From positions 249,828,668 through 249,892,667 of the forward strand of contig CAKMRJ010005523.1 in NCBI GenBank assembly GCA_928212115.1: DNA of 64,000 nt, read 5' to 3'. Below are positions 11,991-24,000 of the stretch, piece by piece. The DNA comes from Lactuca virosa. Lineage: Eukaryota; Streptophyta; Magnoliopsida; Asterales; Asteraceae. Numbering within the stretch: position 1 is the stretch's first letter; every line of letters starts with the position of its first letter. Position numbers and translations under genes: made by a program. Under the pieces are notes generated by a model. It saw nothing but the letters and a program-made list of their open reading frames with translations, ran no database searches and was not told the DNA's origin.

Positions 11991-12543
11991 CAGTGGTGGA
12001 CTTTGTGTCAATTCCTTAGGTCAATCCTTAGGAATAAATGAATAAAGGATAATTGATTCTTAGGGTAAATCCTTAAGAAATGAAGGAGATAATGGGGATG
12101 GGTAATTTGGATTAATTGATTGATTGATTGATTGATGATTGAATATAATAATTATATTATTATGGGTCGAAAACCCTATATGCTCACCAGGCTCCCAAGC
12201 CTGACCCACTCAGTTTTCTTTGCATTACAGGTAATGGCACAAGAGTATAAGTTGGTGGACTTGACGAGAGATTTTGGATAATAGACCAGTAGTTGTAAAT
12301 AACTGCTGTAAGGTCGGATTGTACTGTTTATGCTTTTGGTCTGTATCGGAACATGACATCCCGAGGTTTTATTATTTAATGAAAATACATTCTCTTTGAG
12401 AAATGTTTTGATAAATTTTATCATATTTTGCTTTGGGAACGAATTCCGCAACTCTTTTAATCAAAGGATTACTCTGATTTTATAAAACAAAGCATAAACA
12501 AATCGGTCTTTTATGGCCGTGAATTTGGGGATGTCACAGAACT

Positions 12544-14666
12544 CATTAGATTTTGATTATGATTTGATTTTTGGTGTTCCAGATCGAGCTATTGATGTAG
12601 AAGTTAATGCTAATAACAATCAAGTGCCTGAAGCATCAAAACATTCTTCCAGCACTAACGAAAGTCTGCTTGTTGTATCGAATGTTCAAGTGGAGGGGGA
12701 GCACTTGAATTCGTCTACTCAAGTTGAGGGGGAGCATACCTTCGAAGGGGAGAGAGAAAGAATGAATGTTAATGTTAAGGGGAAGCATCCTGATAATAAT
12801 CCAATTGTCGAGGGGGAGCAAGATGGATATAATACAAATGTTTCGAATGTTCAAAATGATGAATTTCATGACATTAATGATAATTTGTCAAATGCAGGTG
12901 AAGGATCTGAAACTAAAGAAATGTTCGAAGATGCACCGTTGGAATTTGATCCTGCATATCCTCCAATGGATAGATGGACTCGCAATCATCCAAAAGAACA
13001 AATTCTTGGTGATCCTCATAATGGAGTGCTAATACGAGCTCAACTTCGAGCAAAGAATGAGGTACTTAATGTTCATTAAGAATTTTGCATGTTCAACGAT
13101 TTCATTTCTAAAATTGAACCTAAATCAGTCAAGGCTGCTATGGAACATCCTGATTGGGTTGTTGCTATGCAATCTGAACTTGCTGAATTCGAGAGAAACA
13201 AAGTTTGGAGACTATTTCCAAAACCAAATGATGTTTCCATCGTGGGCTTAAAATGGATTTTCAAAAATAAAACTGATAAATATGGTAATGTTGTTCGAAA
13301 CAAAGCTAGGCTTGTTGTTAAAGGTTATTCGCAATAAGAAGGTATAGACTATGAGGAAACCTTCGCCCCTGTCGCAAGACTTGAGTCTGTTTGAATCTTT
13401 TTAGCCTATGCAGCACACAAGGATTTCGATGTCTATCAGATGGATGTCAAGTGTATGTTTCTCAATGGTGAACTCGAAGAAACGGTGTATGTCGAGCAAC
13501 CCCCGGGTTTTATTAATGAGGAATTCCCTTATCATTGTTATATTTTAGATAAAACTGTTTATGGGTTAAAACAAGCTCCAAGAGCCTGGTATGCAACACT
13601 TACCACTTTCTTAAAGCAATCGAAATTTAAACAAGGATCAGTTGATCCCACTCTCTTTCGAAAGAAGGTTGGGAATCATCTCATGCTTGTTCAAATTTAT
13701 GTTGATGATATTATTCTTGGTTCCACTGACCCTGCTTTGTCACAAAAATTTGAGAATCTTATGAAAAGTCAATTTGAGATGAGCATGATGGGGAAAATCA
13801 ACAATTTTCTGGGATTAAACATTCGTCAGAGCAGATAAGGAATATTCATCAATCAAGAAAAATATACTTGAAATCTGTTAGAAAAGTTTGGATTGACGAA
13901 TAGCACAAAGTTGAGAGTACTAATGGCTGTTGGAACAAGATTTGGTCCTTCATTGGATAAACCAGTTGTTGATTTCACCTTATATCGAAGCATGTTTGGC
14001 TCATTATTGTATCTAACAGCGAGTCGACCTGATATAATGTTTGTTGTCTGTAATTGTGCTAGGTATCAATCGAATCCCAGGGAACCTCATCTAACTGCAG
14101 TCAAGAACATTTTTCGCTATCTCAAAGGATCAATTTCGTTAGGATTACGGTATCCTTCGAAGACAGGGTTTTTCATTCAAGCATTTTCGGATGCTGACTT
14201 GGGTGGTTGTCAACTTGATCACAAAAGCACAAGTGGTGGATATCAACTGTTGGATGGGAAGCTAGTAAGCTGGCAATCGAAAAAGCAAACATGTGTTTCG
14301 ATTTCCACAACAGAAGCTGAATATGTTGCTGCTGCAGCTTGCACTTCTCAAATCATATGGATACAAAGTTAACTGTGTGATTATGCAATCAATATGAAGA
14401 AAATTCCATTGTATTATGACTCAAAAAGTGCCATTCACATCTGTCATAACCCTGTGCAACATTCGAAAACCAAACACATTGCTCTTCGTTATCATTTTAT
14501 CAAAGACTACATTGAAGATGGAAACATATAATTTCATTTTGTAAAGACCATAGATCAGCTTGCTGATATCTTTACAAATCCATTGGATGAAAAGAGTTTT
14601 CTACGAATCTTAGCAAGCTTAGGCATGTTGGACGCGAATGTTGTTCTTGGTCTAAAATCGTCATAA
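12544..14666 (+). pseudogene. copia pol, linker, reverse transcriptase and RNase H, broken
   Basis: The frame continues from 9900 after the solo LTR is removed. A linker with repeated VEGEH/VKGKH/VEGEQ motifs (about 12690-12820) leads into RT: WVVAMQSELAEFERN, KARLVVKGYSQ, YQMDVKCMFLNGELEE, YGLKQAPRAW and the catalytic YVDDIILG (about 13698). RNase H follows with SDADLGG and STTEAEYVAAA. In-frame stops are at 13077, 13335, 13392, 13836, 13869, 14370 and 14529. Several fall where copia proteins have Arg or Gln (for example after KGYSQ and after LESV), which fits C-to-T decay. RT motif spacing and FEMSMMGK place it in the Sirevirus lineage. The product would copy RNA into DNA, but this copy is inactive. 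Confidence 0.9.
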
Positions 14667-16302
14667 AGACGGGTGATGTCGAAATTTTGTTGTCGAATTT
14701 TGGTTCATTCAGCGGTTACTGTTCATTCGACCACCTTCGACATGTTTCGTTTTCGACATTCCGCTGATTGGTTCAGCAAAAGTTTCGTTACTTTGTCTCA
14801 GGGCGTAAGTATCGATACTTCTCTTCTCTTGTCGACATTTTTGTTTAATTTTGATGTTGAATTTTTTTTTTTGTATGTGTTTTTCATTTCAAAATAAAAA
14901 ATACCAAAAAGATTTTTGTTATATTTTGTCTTTATTTTCAAAAATCAAAAATCCAGAAAGATCTTTTGTTATTTTTGTCTTTATTTTCAAAAATCAAAAA
15001 AATTCTAAAAAGATTTTTTGTTATTTTTGTCTTTACTTTCAAAAATAAAAAATTCCAAAATATTTTTGTTTGTTTGATTAACATGTTTGTGAAGCTTTAT
15101 AGCGATGATCCATCGTGGGACATGTCTTGCAGTTCTAGGGAAATGTATACATTCGATCCTTTATACTAGTTAGGATGTCCCTAGAAGCATGCTACAACAT
15201 GTCGACTCACGCCTCCATGACTCAATGTGCTTTCGAATGCCTTAATGGATTTTTCATCACTAAAATTCCTTCCCAATTAGGCTATATTCACATTAGTCTC
15301 TGAGCTACCTTACTCTTCTCACATGAGTTAAGAGTTTACTGCTTGGTCCACGTATAGCAGAGGTACTTTCGATTCTTGAACCAATCTTTTTCATCAAATA
15401 TTCTTACACGTTCACACATAAAGACATATGTCCAAGAGATCTCTGGTATAAACCAATCAGGATTTAGGCATATCAAAACTCTGTGTTTATGATCTCAATT
15501 CATGAGACCGTGAAGAAGGTGAAACCCATCTTTTCGAAACAATTAAGGAATTGACAGGGAACATTTGTTCCAGAATGCAACGAAACATTTGTTTTCGTAC
15601 CTTTGATATCCAAAATCATATTTTTTTGTTTTGCGTCGACACCCACGATAAGATCCATAAATTTTCTTGGAATATGATTTCTGTCTGGATATCAATTTCA
15701 TTCTTGTCACTTGAAATATTTTTCCAAAGCCTACATGTCACTGACTACACTGGTCAAACATGTCCTTTTGTTTACAATTTTTCACACTTATTTTAAGTTG
15801 TGAATTGTAACGAAATGTTAACCAACCCACAAAGATTTTTAAAAAGATGCCCTTCAATACTCATATATGAGTATTCGATTGTAATTCACGGGAAACCACA
15901 CAAGTTGTTCGACATCTCTATTGATGTAGAATGAAGCGATCTTTGCCTGGGATCTTACTGCTTTTGTGTCGATTTATAATTGACATCACTGATCCAAAAA
16001 AAATTTTAATTGCTTCTTATATTATTCTTTGGAACACATTGCACCCACGAAATCCTTGAGGTTCTGAGTAATACCTACTCAGGCTGATGATTTCGAAAGT
16101 CTGACACATGATTTCGCTTTTCAACCCAAAAGTGAAAGAGCCCAACCTCCATGCCAAAGGTTTCTGACGGTTCTTATCCTCTTGGTACAATCGAACATAC
16201 TGATGGATGTGACGTTATGGTTACTACGCGAGTTTCAAGGAAAAGTGATCATCACTTTTTCAGATGTGGCTACCTTTATGGCACCAGGTCCGATTTTCTT
16301 AG
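14667..16302 (+). other. non-coding spacer between pol and the third frame
   Basis: No coding frame is supported. The stretch holds tandem T/A-rich repeats at 14900-15065 and otherwise unique sequence. Sireviruses with an extra gene usually place it close behind pol, so a spacer of about 1.6 kb is unusual. Confidence 0.6.
14900..15065 (+). repeat. about 50-bp tandem repeat, three copies
   Basis: Units reading AAAAAGATTTTTTGTTATTT, then TTGTCTTTATTTTCAAAAAT, start at about 14906, 14955 and 15006. Confidence 0.85.
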
Positions 16303-16400
16303 TGACACGTGGCTTAGCATTTAATGCTCAAACCGCTTCAAATTCAAATGGGATTTACGTATAAAAGGGGTTTTTGGGGTTTCATTCAAATTTTACGCAG
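16303..16400 (+). promoter_or_regulatory. candidate internal promoter for the third reading frame
   Basis: A G-box/ABRE-like ACACGTGGC (16305-16313) is followed by a TATA box TATAAAAG (16370-16377). About 80 bp later comes a CT-rich leader ending in AAACCCTAACAATGGCG, a near-perfect plant translation start context, at the first ATG of the third frame (16460). This is the ordinary layout of a plant RNA polymerase II gene. Function is inferred, not shown. Confidence 0.6.
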
Positions 16401-16459
16401 TCAAAGCATTCCCCAAATTTATCTACTCTCTGTTCTTCTCAAATTCTCAAACCCTAACA

Positions 16460-18269
16460 ATGGCGGCCACAATTCCTCATGTTGATCCGTCTTAGACAAC
16501 CGATGACATTACTTCTCAACCGCTTATGAAGATTCAATGAACTAATCTCCAAGTTCAAGGTGATGTTACTCTGTATCCCGAAGGTTTGCAGATGCTCATC
16601 GTTGCTCTTCAACACTCGGTTCTGTCAAAGGCCATGTTTTCTTCTTTTGATGTTCCATTATCATGGTTATCTCTTGTTGGTTCGACTGCGGTGTATAGCA
16701 AGATGACCAAGGTTGTTACCTTCCAGTTGATCAACGATAAGAAGTTTAAACTCACCAAGAAGTTATTTGCTAAGATCTTGGAACTTCCTACTGCTGATTC
16801 TTACTATGCGGTTACGAATGAACAAGTCCTTCATATGTTCAACGAGATGGGTTATCAACCGCTACTTACTAAGATAAACGATTTCAAGAAATCCTCTCTG
16901 CCATGTTTATGGAATTTTCTTTTTGGGATTTATCTTCGATGCTTGACTGGTCGAAGTGTTAGGTTAGATAAAGGGAAACTGGAGATTTATGCCTTGGTGG
17001 CCGGTATCTATTATGATATTCCTGTTGATTACACAACTCAGTTATGGGATGAGTTTGTCAAAAGTGTTGGAAACACGAATGTGAAAGACGGGATATCATG
17101 TGCTCAATACTTGAGTTTGATTCTACAGTATGCATATGAGAAGGAAGGAATTCCAGTTCCTGAAGATGAAGAAAAAGCTGAATTTTCGTTGTATCACTTT
17201 CCAAAGACAGTGGAAGATAATCCGGACATGTTTCCAACAGTTGCTCGTATTCCGGATAACATGCTTAGAAAAGTTGATCCCTCAAATCTTGTTTTGCTAG
17301 CCTATTTGAAAACCATCAATCCTTCGATCGAAATGGGTGTTCTTTTATCCAAGAGCACCGGAGGTCCATCGAAAAAGCGAAAGGAGTCGAAGAAGGATAT
17401 TAAGGGTAGTCCTTCGAAATCTAGTCCTGAGAAAATAGAGAAAGTTGCCAAAGCTACTCCAAAGAAAGTGGTTAAGTTTGATCCACCATCAAAGCATGTT
17501 CAAAAGCCACTTGTTGAAGAGTCAAGTTCACCTGTGAAGGAAGTCATACCTTCGCAAACTGGGATTTTGAAAAGATTAAAGAAAATGGCTCACAGGCCTA
17601 ATCATTCACCAACGAGGTCTAGTAGTTTTTCACCTAAGGGAGTTTTGAATATCACTCGCAAGCCTCAACTTAATCATAAAGGCGTAGTGATTCGTGAAAT
17701 GCATACTCCTATGTCTCCTGCGTCGGAAAAGCTCATTGCTGAAGACATGGCAAAACGCATTTCGAAGAAGAAGAAAAGGAGGGTGGTAATTGAAGATGAA
17801 GATGAAGTTGTACCACAATCGCCAATTCACGATGCTACTACATTCGTTTCATCACCAACAAGAGATTCTCAAATCAGGTCGAATGTCGAGGCGACGGGAA
17901 TCTTGGTGGCCCTGTAAACACATCTAATGTGGACACAACCACTAATCTAGGTGAACATGCAAAGCAATCAACTCTTGAGAAGACGGTTGTCACACCACCC
18001 GAAGTATCGATTGCCGAATCAGTTTTTGAGGAGGTTCGAACTTCAAGCATCACTGCAAACGTATCTGATACGGATGCAAATATCAATAAGGGTGAAGGAG
18101 TCTCGAATAATGCAACTCAAGGTAATCCTAACCTTGTTATTTCCTCATCTTTTGAAACTTCTACCATTGATAATACCACCTCTTTACCACCATTTCAAAC
18201 CAATCCTTCTACTAATTTACCTCAATCTACCAATTCACCCACTTTCGAAAACATCATTGATAAACCTAT
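16460..18269 (+). pseudogene. third reading frame of the copia element, 5' part (env-like position)
   Basis: The ATG at 16460 starts MAATIPHVDPS. In-frame TAG (16493) and TGA (16538) interrupt the start, after which 443 codons are open from 16586 to 17917. A one-base frameshift near 17890-17905 moves the coding sense to the frame that runs to the gypsy insertion at 18269. The N-terminal half looks globular (about residues 40-280; CLTGRSVRLDKGKLEIYAL). The C-terminal half is low complexity, rich in Ser, Pro and Lys, with KKRKESKKD and KKKKRR, which look like nuclear localisation signals. I see no signal peptide or transmembrane helix. In Sireviruses a gene in this place is called envelope-like; this sequence gives no support for a membrane role. 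Confidence 0.75.
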
Positions 18270-20574
18270 TGTGACATCCCCAAAATCTCGGCCAGAAAAG
18301 ACCGGTTTTATTTATGCTTTTAAAAATATTTTCAGAGTAAATCTTTTTCTTTTATTCAAAAGAGTTGCGGAATTTGTCCCAAAACAAAATATGATAAAAT
18401 AAAGTTTATCAAAGCATTTTATCAAAGATGCATAATCATTTTATAACAATATTCGGGATGTCATATTCCGATAAATAGACCAAAAGCATTAACAAATATT
18501 ACAAGCAATACAACAGTTGAATTCATATAAAGGCTCATAAACAAAACAACTTGATGATTCATCCATCTTATGCCCTTGCGCCACTTCCTGTAATACAAAT
18601 AAACTGAGTGGGTCAGGCTTGGGAGCCTGGTGAGCATATAGGGTTTTCAACCCGCAATAAATAATTATATTTAATTTTTACCGACCAACAATAACCCGAT
18701 TACCCATTCCCGTTATCCTCACTTTACGTCCCTAAAATAACATCTATCTAAAGGGACCTAATCTAGGAAAGTTCATCGGGACGGACATTACTGCTAAGGG
18801 GTTTCCTCAACAATAGATGTCCTAAAGGCAACCATGTGGGGGAGTAGAGTACACCGGTGAACATGTCGTTCACAACACCTACAGGTTATGAGCCTGCTAG
18901 TGTTCCACTGGACTGTCTAGAAGAGTCCGTGGTCGTCATCCATACTCCGCTAGATGACTAGATCAACAACAACATCGAGGCCTCTCATCTGTTTATCACA
19001 CATCAACTATCTACCCATGTTCTACCCAACATATTAGTAGATAAAAATATATATTTTTATGCATAGTTTTAAAACCTGTAAAGCATGTTCATTTAATATA
19101 TATTCCACATAACAGATAAGGCACACACATATAACACATATTTCATAGATAATATATCATATATATGAGATAGAAGAAAGTGAATATACATTCACACATA
19201 TAACAACCAAATATACACATCACACATATTTTATAATAAATACTTCATAATATGCGTTAGAAGAAAGTAACTACACACTCACTTGTTCAGAAGATAACCG
19301 GACAGCACTACGACTTGTAGAAGTAGTATTCCTCGGTAGTCCTGGAAGATCTTCACAAAAAAACTGGGCTTCTCGCGGCAGAGCTTCGGCTCGGGAATTG
19401 CACTTTTCGGGATCTTCGGGGATTCAAAACTTGCTTCGGGGCTCGGGAATAATATCGGGGCTTCGGGATATTATTGGCACGCAAACCAAGGCAAAATTTA
19501 GAGAGAAGGAATGAATATTGGTAAGGAAAATGGCTGAACTTCGGTTTCTATTTATAGTCGCTGGAACCTCGGTTTACGCGGGGCGTACTCCATGACTACG
19601 CTGGGCGTAGTCCGTACGCGGGGCGTACTTGCGAATTACGCTGGGCGTAAGCGCGCAGTACTCGAATAGTTGCCGGCTCCTTTTCCTTTTCTCCGGTGTA
19701 AAGTAGATTCCTCCGGTCGGTTGTAAAGAACGAATAATAAATAAATAGATAATTAAAAATAAATATTAATTATTTTAAAAACTTTGGAAATTCATATCTT
19801 CTTCATATGAACTCCGTTTTCGACGTTCTTTATATCCACGCGTAGGCGGGAACGTAATCTACAACTTTCGTTTAGACTCCGTCGGCTAATTTTGAATTTA
19901 TTTTAACAGTTATATTTTTAACAGGCCGGGACAGGATTAGTCCGTTAAAAATTCATAACTTCTTCATCCGACGTCCGTTTTCGTCTGTCTTTTTACCGTT
20001 GCATTACTATTAACGAGATCTTCAATTCTCGTTTAGGTTGTGTCGGCTAAAAACCGCTCGATCTCAAATCGAGTATTTGGGCTGTATACCGCTAAGCTGA
20101 AACTTAGAAAAATCATAACTTCCTCATATGAAGTCAGATTTGGGCATTCTTTTTATGCACGCTTTCGGTTTAACGAACTCTACGACTTTCGTTTAGATCG
20201 CTAAGGCTAAAACTCGCTTTATCGTAAATTCACTATTTACGCTTCCCGGTATCGTGTCGGTTCCGTCGTGAAACTTCGTCGGGTCATAACTTCTTCGTTA
20301 TAACTCGGATTTTGGCATTCTTTATATATTCGGAAACCTCGTCACGACCACTACCACATCCTTCATAGATATCGGGTTTATCTAACATTTCATTTTGACG
20401 CTTATTTTTATTCTTTATTAATTATACATTTATAATTAAATAATAAGCACATAAATTCACATAATTCACAAAATACTCAAATATTTCATTTTTATTACAT
20501 CAAAAGAGTTACAATAGTTGACCTAGACTATTACATCGTCTAAAAATGCTTAGCCCCGAAACCCGGGCGTTACA
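18270..20574 (-). repeat. 3' LTR of the chromovirus
   Basis: On the minus strand it starts TGTAACGCCCGGG and ends GGGGATGTCACA. U3 modules at 19791-20290, four TACGC-N3-GCGTA palindromes at 19575-19649, TATA box 19549-19556, hairpins near 18615-18655. Confidence 0.96.
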
Positions 20575-20590
20575 ATTCTCTCCCCCTTAG
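20575..20590 (-). other. polypurine tract of the chromovirus
   Basis: AAGGGGGAGAGAAT on the minus strand directly precedes the 3' LTR and would prime plus-strand synthesis. Confidence 0.85.
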
Positions 20591-20608
20591 GATGATTCCG
20601 TCCCGGAA

Positions 20609-21046
20609 TCATGCGTCAGCAAACAGATGCGGATAGCGACTCATCATGTCATCCTCTGTCTCCCAAGTGAGATTCGGCCCATTCGAATGTTTCCATCGGA
20701 CTAGCACTAAGTCGACCATCTTGCGTCGTAACTTCTTAATCTTACGGTCAACAATTGCCTCGGGCTCTTCGATTAGCCTCTTATTCTCATCCATTCTTAA
20801 CTCCGAGATCGGAATTATGTCGGGAACTTCTCCCGTGAATTTCCTCAGATAACATACATGGAAGGTGTTATGAATACCATCGAGTTCTTCGGGCAATTCC
20901 AGCTTGTAAGCTTGGTTCCCAATCTTCTGAAGAACTTTGAACGGTCCAATAAACCTTGGACTCAGCTTTCCTCGTTTCCCGAATCGTATAAGTCCTTTCC
21001 ACGGTGAGACTTTAAGCAAAACGGAATCCCCAACTTCGAAGGTCAT
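20609..21046 (-). pseudogene. chromovirus integrase C-terminus with chromodomain-like end, frameshifted
   Basis: Reads MTFEVGDSVLLKVSPWKG, the GPY/F-type C-terminal integrase module (RFIGPFKVLQKIG), then VDRKIKKLRRKMVDLVLVRW and LTWETEDDMMSRYPHLF, the usual chromodomain-like end of Tekay/Del elements, which guides integration to chromatin marks. It overlaps the stop of the main frame and would be continuous with it but for a single-base indel near 21060-21080. Internal ATG usage is unlikely to be meaningful. Confidence 0.9.
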
Positions 21047-24000
21047 CGGTCGTCTTTTCTTGTCAGCATAGCTCTTTGACGATCCTGAGCTGCTAACATC
21101 CTTTCCCTGATCACCTTCAGCTTCTCAGCAGTCTCATGGACTATCTCGGGGCCCATAAACTGCTTTTCGCCAGCCTCAAGCCAACAAGAAGGCGTACGAC
21201 ACTTTTGTCCATACAAAGCTTGATAAGGTGCCATCTTGATGCTCGAGTGGAAACTGTTGTTGTAGGAAAATTCTACCAAAGGTAAGTGCTCATCCCAGTT
21301 ACCTTGGAACTCGAGGGTACATGCTCTCAACATATCTTCAAGCGTTTGAATCGTTCTTTCACTCTGACCATCAGTCTGCGGATGGTAAGCTGTACTCAGA
21401 CATAACTTCGTACCCAATTCCTCTTGTAGACTTCTCCAAAACCTTGACGTGAAACGACTATCACGATCCGATACAATTGTTAGAGGAACACCGTGAAGTC
21501 TCACAATTTCCTTCACGTAAGCATTTGCAAGCTTATCCATAGACCACCTTTCATTGGCAGCTATGAAGTGTGCACTCTTTGTGAAACGATCCACGACCAC
21601 CCAAATCATGTCGTGACCGTTCTTCGTCCTGGGTAGTTTAGTCACAAAATCCATGGTGATGTCTTCCCATTTACCCATGGGTACAGGTAAGGGTTCTAAA
21701 CTCCCATATGGTTTCTGATGTTGTGCCTTAACTCTTGCACAAGTTACACACTCGGCCACATATTTCGCAACGTCGAGCTTCATCGTCGGCCACCAGTAGT
21801 AGGGTTTTAGGTCCCTATACATTTTAGTGCTACCGGGATGAATCGAGTACATGGTCTTGTGAGCTTCTTCCATCAGAAGATCTCTTATTCCTCCAGTCTT
21901 AGGTACCCAAATCCGATCTTGGAATACCTTTAGTCCTTGACTGTTTGTACCAAACAGTAATGTTTTTCCCAAACGTTCTTCTTTTCGGTCACTCTTCTCT
22001 GAGGCTTCTTCTTGAGCTTCCCTGATACTTTCCACAATGGTCGAGACAACTTCTATTCTCAACGCTCTTGGCCTTTTTCTTTCAAGGTTGACTTTTCGAC
22101 TGAGAGCATCAGCGACAACGTTTGCTTTACCGGGGTGGTAAAGTATCTCACAGTCATAGTCCTTGAGTAATTCTAGCCAGCGTCGTTGCCTCATGTTCAA
22201 TTCTTTCTGATTAAAGAGATATTGGAGACTCTTATGATCGGTGAAAAGTTTGCACTTCGTGCCATAGAGGTAATGCCTCCATATTTTTAGAGCGAAAACT
22301 ACCGCCGCCAACTCCAAGTCATGAGTCGGGTAGTTCTTTTCATGTTCCTTCAACTGTCGAGACGCATATGCGATCACCTTTTCTCTTTGGGTCAAAACAC
22401 AACCCAACCCAACACCAGACGCATCACTATAAACAGCGAAGTCTTCAACTCCATTGGGTAGAGAAAGTATCGGTGCCTCGCATAGTTTCTTCTTTAGCTT
22501 CTCGAATGCTTCTTTATGCTTATCACTCCAAGCATAGGTAGCTCCTTTGTGGGTTAACGCTGTTAATGGACTAGCGATTGAAGAAAATCCTTGGATAAAC
22601 CTTCGGTAATATCCGGCTAATCCCAAAAAGCTTCGGATCTCCGTGGGACTTTTTGGTTGTTCCCACTTCATTACCGCTTCAATCTTTGCTGGATCGACCA
22701 TTATCCCTTCTTGGTTGACCACGTGACCCAAGAATTGGACTTCTCGAATCCAAAAATCACATTTGGAGAATTTAGCATACAGCTTCTCCTTCTTCAAGAC
22801 TTCTAACACTTCCCGCAAGTGTCTACCATGCTCTTCTTGGCTTTTCGAGTAGATGAGAATGTCATCTATGAACACTATCACGGATTTATCGAGGAATGGT
22901 TTACAAACCCTGTTCATCAGATCCATGAATGCTGCTGGAGCATTAGTTAGTCCAAACGACATAACCAAGAACTCGTAGTGTCCATATCTCGTTCTGAACG
23001 CAGTCTTCTCAATATCCTGATCTCTCACCTTCAGTTGATGATATCCTGACCTAAGATCGATCTTTGAGAAATAACTTGAACCTTGCAGTTGATCGAACAG
23101 GTCATCAATCCTTGGCAACGGATATCTATTCTTTATTGTTGCCTTGTTCAGCTCTCTGTAATCAATACACATTCTCATACTTCCATCTTTCTTTTTCACG
23201 AATAACACCGGAGCTCCCCAGGGTGATGAACTAGGTCTAATGAAACCTTTGTCCAATAACTCTTGAAGTTGCATCATCAGTTCCTTCATCTCCGTCGGTG
23301 CTAATCGGTAAGGTGCTTTTGCTATTGGTGTCGTTCCTGGTAACAAGTCAATACGGAATTCTACTTGTCGATCAGGCGGTAATCCGGGAAGATCTTCGGG
23401 AAATACTTCCGGATAATCACACACGACAGGAATGCTCTGTATCACCTTCTTTTCCTTCTTAGCATCGATCACGAATGCTAAATATGATGTACATCCCTTG
23501 GTCAAACATTTTCTGGCTTTCATTAGAGAAATGATTCCAGAATTTACCCTGCGTTTGTCCCCATACACCATAAACGACTCTTTCCCAGGCGGGTTTACTT
23601 TTACAATCTTCTTTTTGCACAGTATTTCCGCATCATTGGTGCTAAGCCAATCCATTCCCAACACGATGTCGAAACCGTTAAGTTCGATAGGCAATAATTC
23701 CTCGTGAAACTTATTCCCGTTCAAATCAATTAAGATGTTTTTCATATGATGGTTAACAGGTACAAACTTGCCACTAGCAACTTCGACTAATAAGGCATTA
23801 TCTAGTCTATCGACAGGCAAAGCTAGCTTTCTACCAAATTCATGCGAAATAAAGGAGTAGTTGGCTCCAGAATCAAATAAAATTTGGGCAGGCAATTTGT
23901 TTACGAGAAAGGTACCTGAAGCGACATCAGCTTCTTCCTTAGCAGCTTCCAGTGTCATCTGGAAGGCTCTAGCCTTCGGCTTTGGTGGAATGTTGGGTCT

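Larger units (their letters stand above)
9901..12538 (+). mobile_element. solo LTR of a Ty3/gypsy chromovirus-like family
   Basis: The 2,638-bp unit begins TGTAACGCCCG and ends GATGTCACA, with the target duplication GAACT at 9896-9900 and 12539-12543. No internal region is present, so the element was removed by LTR-LTR recombination. Internal structure: diverged U3 modules at about 10040-10500, four palindromes at 10549-10675, TATA box 10692-10699, a 43-bp tandem repeat array from 11481, hairpins at about 12160-12205. Ends and architecture match the LTRs at 18270, 25496, 47184 and 60500. Confidence 0.93.
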
